DNA from: Omnitrophica bacterium GWA2_41_15
GTDB taxonomy: Bacteria; Omnitrophota; Gorgyraeia; Gorgyraeales; Gorgyraeaceae
Assembly (NCBI GenBank): GCA_919902485.1
Contig: CAKKRB010000271.1
Span: 1-7,203, forward strand
Direction: 5' to 3'
DNA: 7,203 bases
In this document: positions 4,338 to 7,203 of the stretch, one piece after another
How positions within the stretch are numbered: the first letter of the stretch is position 1
Layout: each line of letters begins with the position of its first letter
Position numbers and translations under genes: made by a program
The notes under the pieces: generated by a model
Databases searched by the model: none
What the model was told of the DNA's origin: nothing
Seen by the model: only the letters and a program-made list of their open reading frames with translations

Positions 4338-7203
4338 TTATATACTCCTATCAGCAGCATGATTAAGGCTTCTATTACTCGAGCCTGAAGGAGAAGAAGG
4401 CGATCCATTTATTGCTTCTTTAAAAATATCATCCCAGTTTTTGTTGCTTTTAATAAACCTTCGTATCAAATCTTTCTGGCGCCATGCAAATAACCCCACA
4501 AGCTCTTCAGCGCTTTCATGGGTTGCCTTGTTTACATCATAAAAATGGCTTGCCTCATGTGTAATATTATCCAATATCTTATGGAAAAAGTTATACCTAT
4601 CCATACTATTACAATTACCTTTTATTATTTCCTGAAACTCTTCAGTATATTTTATGACATTATAAAGATTCCAGGAAATACTGTTAAAGCCAAATTCTGC
4701 AAGTATGGGTTCAGCTTTTTCATAAAACGTGGCAGTTATATGCTCCATACCTATATGTTTTAATATCACATCGCAAAATGCCTTAAAATCCTTTAGTTCT
4801 TTTGAGTTCATTATTTCCTCTTCAGAATAAAATCTTGCAGAGTTTTCTCCTGCGGCATTTTTAAAACTAATGTACTCATGCGCGCTGGTTATATATGAGA
4901 CAAATCCTTGCGATAAGCCCTCTATGCCAAGTTCCGTTGTAATTTGCTGTAAACTAGTTCCTTTTTTGGTAAGGTTTAAGAATTCTTCTTTTTTGCCTCT
5001 CAGGGAGATCTTTATGCTTTCATCATCTTTTATCTCGATCAAGGTTACAAGGTATTTTAATGACCTGTGCTTCTCCTCTTGGGTTATTTCCGTGTCGCCA
5101 TCTTTAACAAGATACCTCTCGAAATCCACTTTATCTAAATTATCTTTATTTATATTCTCGGCGTCTTCTCTGATACCTTTAAATACGCCTCTTTCATCTG
5201 TATTTTCAGCATCGCTAAAATAATCCTCTGATAATCCAGGAGGCAGCTGGCCTTCTTCAAAATAAAGCTTTACCATAGCCCTTAGACACGCTGTTGCCGC
5301 TGCCTTCTGAATAATAGGCAGGTATATTTCTTTTTTGTTTACTGTCATGCGGGTGCGCACAAGCGGTATGCCGCTTGGAAGATCCATGGTAATGCCCCTA
5401 TTACGGATTAATTTCAGGAAGTGCTCAGGCGCAAATCTGAAATATTCTTCTGATTTAGGGTATTCTACATAAAGAAGGCTTCTGGCCAACCTTTGGTATT
5501 TTGAGTTATTTTGGTAAAATCTTATATCCCCATATGAAGTCTTAACCTCTGCCAGAAGTTTCAATTCTTCATTGATGCGCCTTTTTTTATAATAGATATC
5601 TGTATCCTGTATAGCTGCTACATAACGATAGGCATTGTAGTCTACAAATGCCGCGTCAAGGTCAGGAGCTTGGTTTTCTTTAAAATTCTTTATTCTCTCA
5701 ATACGCGTCCCTTTGTATACGCCCTTTAGTTCCCTGAAGCTCCTTATAACCCACCTATCATCGCTGGTATGTTCTATTTTAAGCTCAAAGAACCTGCCGT
5801 CTCCTATACCGGTAGTTATCCATACCTCATCACTGTCTACAAAGTTTGTATAAAAACCAAGGCCTAATATCCCTTCCAGGATACTGCTTCCAATTTTTGT
5901 TGTTTCGTCCAATACTAGTAATGGGCCGACTATAGTGGATAGGTCCATGCCCGCAGGGTCTTCTATGCTGAATATCCACTTATTAGCGCCTGTAGAGATA
6001 TAACTGCGTATTTCAATATGAGCATTTTTATATTCTTCGATTAAACCTGTAATAGCATCCTTTCTGGATACCGCGCCTTTATTTTTAAGAGTTTCTATTA
6101 GTAAATTATCCAGTATCCTGACTCTTTTTTTAAGCATAATAGCTAATGAACCCTGGTATTTCCCTGCTATAAGTAAATCTAATTTTCTATCATCTACTGC
6201 GCTATCGTCCTGATATTTAACATAATACTCCTGTAAAATACCTGTAGCTATGCGTTCTGTAATAATAGCGTCTCTTGCGTTTTGCGCATCTTCCCTGATA
6301 AAGAGATTCTCGGATTTATCTTGGCCGTAGATTGACTTTTTGATATCTTCGGCTGTGTCTTTTAAGTCCTGGCTCTTGATGGGTTCGAGTAATTTGCCAT
6401 AACCTTCAAGATTTTGCGCCAGCTTAACTTCTTCGGGAAATTCATTGAATACACTATTAACCTCCTCTAATGATATGCCGTTAAGTTCATTTACAGTTTC
6501 TCCTTGAATTTCTATCCTGTCTTCGACAGAGAGCATCTGGGATATGCCGCCCCTTAGGTACAAACATGCCATGCGCGCAAAATCATTATCTATCCTGACC
6601 ATATCAAAATCTTTGTTCAGAAGATCCCTGTGGGAACGCGCGGTCTTATAGAAAATATCCCTCGCTTCCATCATATTCGGCTTATTTAAGCGGATAAATA
6701 AATCAACCCACCGTCCAAGAAACGGCGTAAAAGATGTCCTGTCTAAACTTATATCTATATCTTTTAAAAAATCAAATAGTGCTTTAAAATTATTGATGGT
6801 AAGATTAGAACTTTCTATCTTATTATTCAGGCTGTCTATACCACTATGGTCAATTAGGGCTAAAAGATTATAGGATAAAAACAATAGATATATATTAATC
6901 TTTTCCTGCGGAATATCTCTTAGATGGAGGGGCATATAAAATGTATTAAATAAATAATATCTTGCATAGTTCCTGTTATTTCCAAAAAATACGCTATGTT
7001 CCTCTAAAAACTGCTTATACTTTTCTAAACGCATAACTATATTAGCTTGTTCTTCATGTGTAACTCGTAATGTTTCAGTCTTAGGCTTTATAGTTACAAG
7101 GTCTTCAAATTCTATAATGGCCAGGGAGTTATCATTCCAGTTAGTAAGCATAATCCTGCCATCTTTTGTTTCTACTACTCCATGGGGGCTATTTAAAACA
7201 TTA
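4338..7203 (-). CDS. Giant protein with GHKL (Hsp90-like) ATPase domain and C-terminal HExxH zincin motif; 5' end outside the window
   Basis: Residues are numbered from the ATG at 7151. That ATG has no proper ribosome binding site and the frame stays open for 17 more codons to the edge, so the gene is probably longer. The residues before and after it (SPHGVVETKDGRI, then LTNWNDNSLAIIEF) fit an NHL-type propeller blade. Residues 30-275 are mostly helical. The ATPase follows: N-box IREDAQNARDAI (285-296, Glu287 and Asn291 at Hsp90 spacing), G1 EDPAGMD (397-403), G2 EGILGLGFYTNF (426-437) and G3 KGTRIE (480-485). N-box and G1 are about 105 residues apart, longer than in Hsp90, so an insert is present. 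HEASH (865-869) plus Glu879/882/883 forms a possible zinc protease site. The chain ends in a Ser/Pro linker, SPSSPSGSSN (917-926). ATP binding is well supported. Protease activity is inferred, and the role is unknown. Confidence 0.85.
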   Translation of the reverse strand, partial: NVLNSPHGVVETKDGRIMLTNWNDNSLAIIEFEDLVTIKPKTETLRVTHEEQANIVMRLEKYKQFLEEHSVFFGNNRNYARYYLFNTFYMPLHLRDIPQEKINIYLLFLSYNLLALIDHSGIDSLNNKIESSNLTINNFKALFDFLKDIDISLDRTSFTPFLGRWVDLFIRLNKPNMMEARDIFYKTARSHRDLLNKDFDMVRIDNDFARMACLYLRGGISQMLSVEDRIEIQGETVNELNGISLEEVNSVFNEFPEEVKLAQNLEGYGKLLEPIKSQDLKDTAEDIKKSIYGQDKSENLFIREDAQNARDAIITERIATGILQEYYVKYQDDSAVDDRKLDLLIAGKYQGSLAIMLKKRVRILDNLLIETLKNKGAVSRKDAITGLIEEYKNAHIEIRSYISTGANKWIFSIEDPAGMDLSTIVGPLLVLDETTKIGSSILEGILGLGFYTNFVDSDEVWITTGIGDGRFFELKIEHTSDDRWVIRSFRELKGVYKGTRIERIKNFKENQAPDLDAAFVDYNAYRYVAAIQDTDIYYKKRRINEELKLLAEVKTSYGDIRFYQNNSKYQRLARSLLYVEYPKSEEYFRFAPEHFLKLIRNRGITMDLPSGIPLVRTRMTVNKKEIYLPIIQKAAATACLRAMVKLYFEEGQLPPGLSEDYFSDAENTDERGVFKGIREDAENINKDNLDKVDFERYLVKDGDTEITQEEKHRSLKYLVTLIEIKDDESIKISLRGKKEEFLNLTKKGTSLQQITTELGIEGLSQGFVSYITSAHEYISFKNAAGENSARFYSEEEIMNSKELKDFKAFCDVILKHIGMEHITATFYEKAEPILAEFGFNSISWNLYNVIKYTEEFQEIIKGNCNSMDRYNFFHKILDNITHEASHFYDVNKATHESAEELVGLFAWRQKDLIRRFIKSNKNWDDIFKEAINGSPSSPSGSSNRSLNHAADRSI

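Noticed and set aside
4172..4408. Minus-strand 78-codon frame.
   Set aside because: It overlaps the end of the ATPase gene in another frame and runs through the repeat-filled gap. It has no ribosome binding site and no recognisable domain.
4338..7203. Annotation as chaperone HtpG/Hsp90.
   Set aside because: The ATPase core sits about 280 residues in, with a long insert and altered G1. The chain carries HEASH, which HtpG lacks. Only the GHKL superfamily is supported.

Overview
All recognisable genes lie on the minus strand, so the window reads right to left. The organism is an uncultured-looking bacterium with low to moderate G+C. One sampled coding stretch (3001-3060) is about 28% G+C and another (601-660) about 65%, so the window is compositionally uneven. 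The very large, poorly recognisable proteins in the right two-thirds remind me of Omnitrophota or another PVC-like lineage. That is an impression from protein style, and no marker gene here proves it.

Right part (4338 to beyond 7203): a giant gene, cut by the window edge, encodes a GHKL/Hsp90-type ATPase domain and, near its C-terminus, an HEASH zinc-metalloprotease-type motif. The in-frame ATG at 7151 is probably not the true start. The frame stays open to the edge and its first residues look like one blade of an NHL-like beta-propeller.

Middle (2703-4337): a 351-base gene-free stretch holds a G6/C6 palindrome, a CTACGAAG-type imperfect palindrome and a 12-bp direct repeat around a cluster of CTTCG/CGAAG motifs. 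Next comes a 427-residue protein of unknown function whose only available start is a TTG without a ribosome binding site. This region may be decayed.

Left part (28-2597): a compact operon driven by a good sigma70-type promoter (TTGACA, 16-base spacer, TGaTATTTT). In transcription order it holds an AbiEi-family antitoxin/repressor, an AbiEii-family nucleotidyltransferase toxin (38-bp overlap), a PPP-type metallophosphatase (ATGA overlap) and the broken remains of a small P-loop kinase (8-bp overlap). The first two genes form a type IV toxin-antitoxin/abortive-infection module. The coupled phosphatase and kinase remnant are the unusual part. They could be an accessory nucleotide- or RNA-end-processing pair, which is a hypothesis from gene order only. 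No tRNA, rRNA, CRISPR array or intact insertion sequence was seen.
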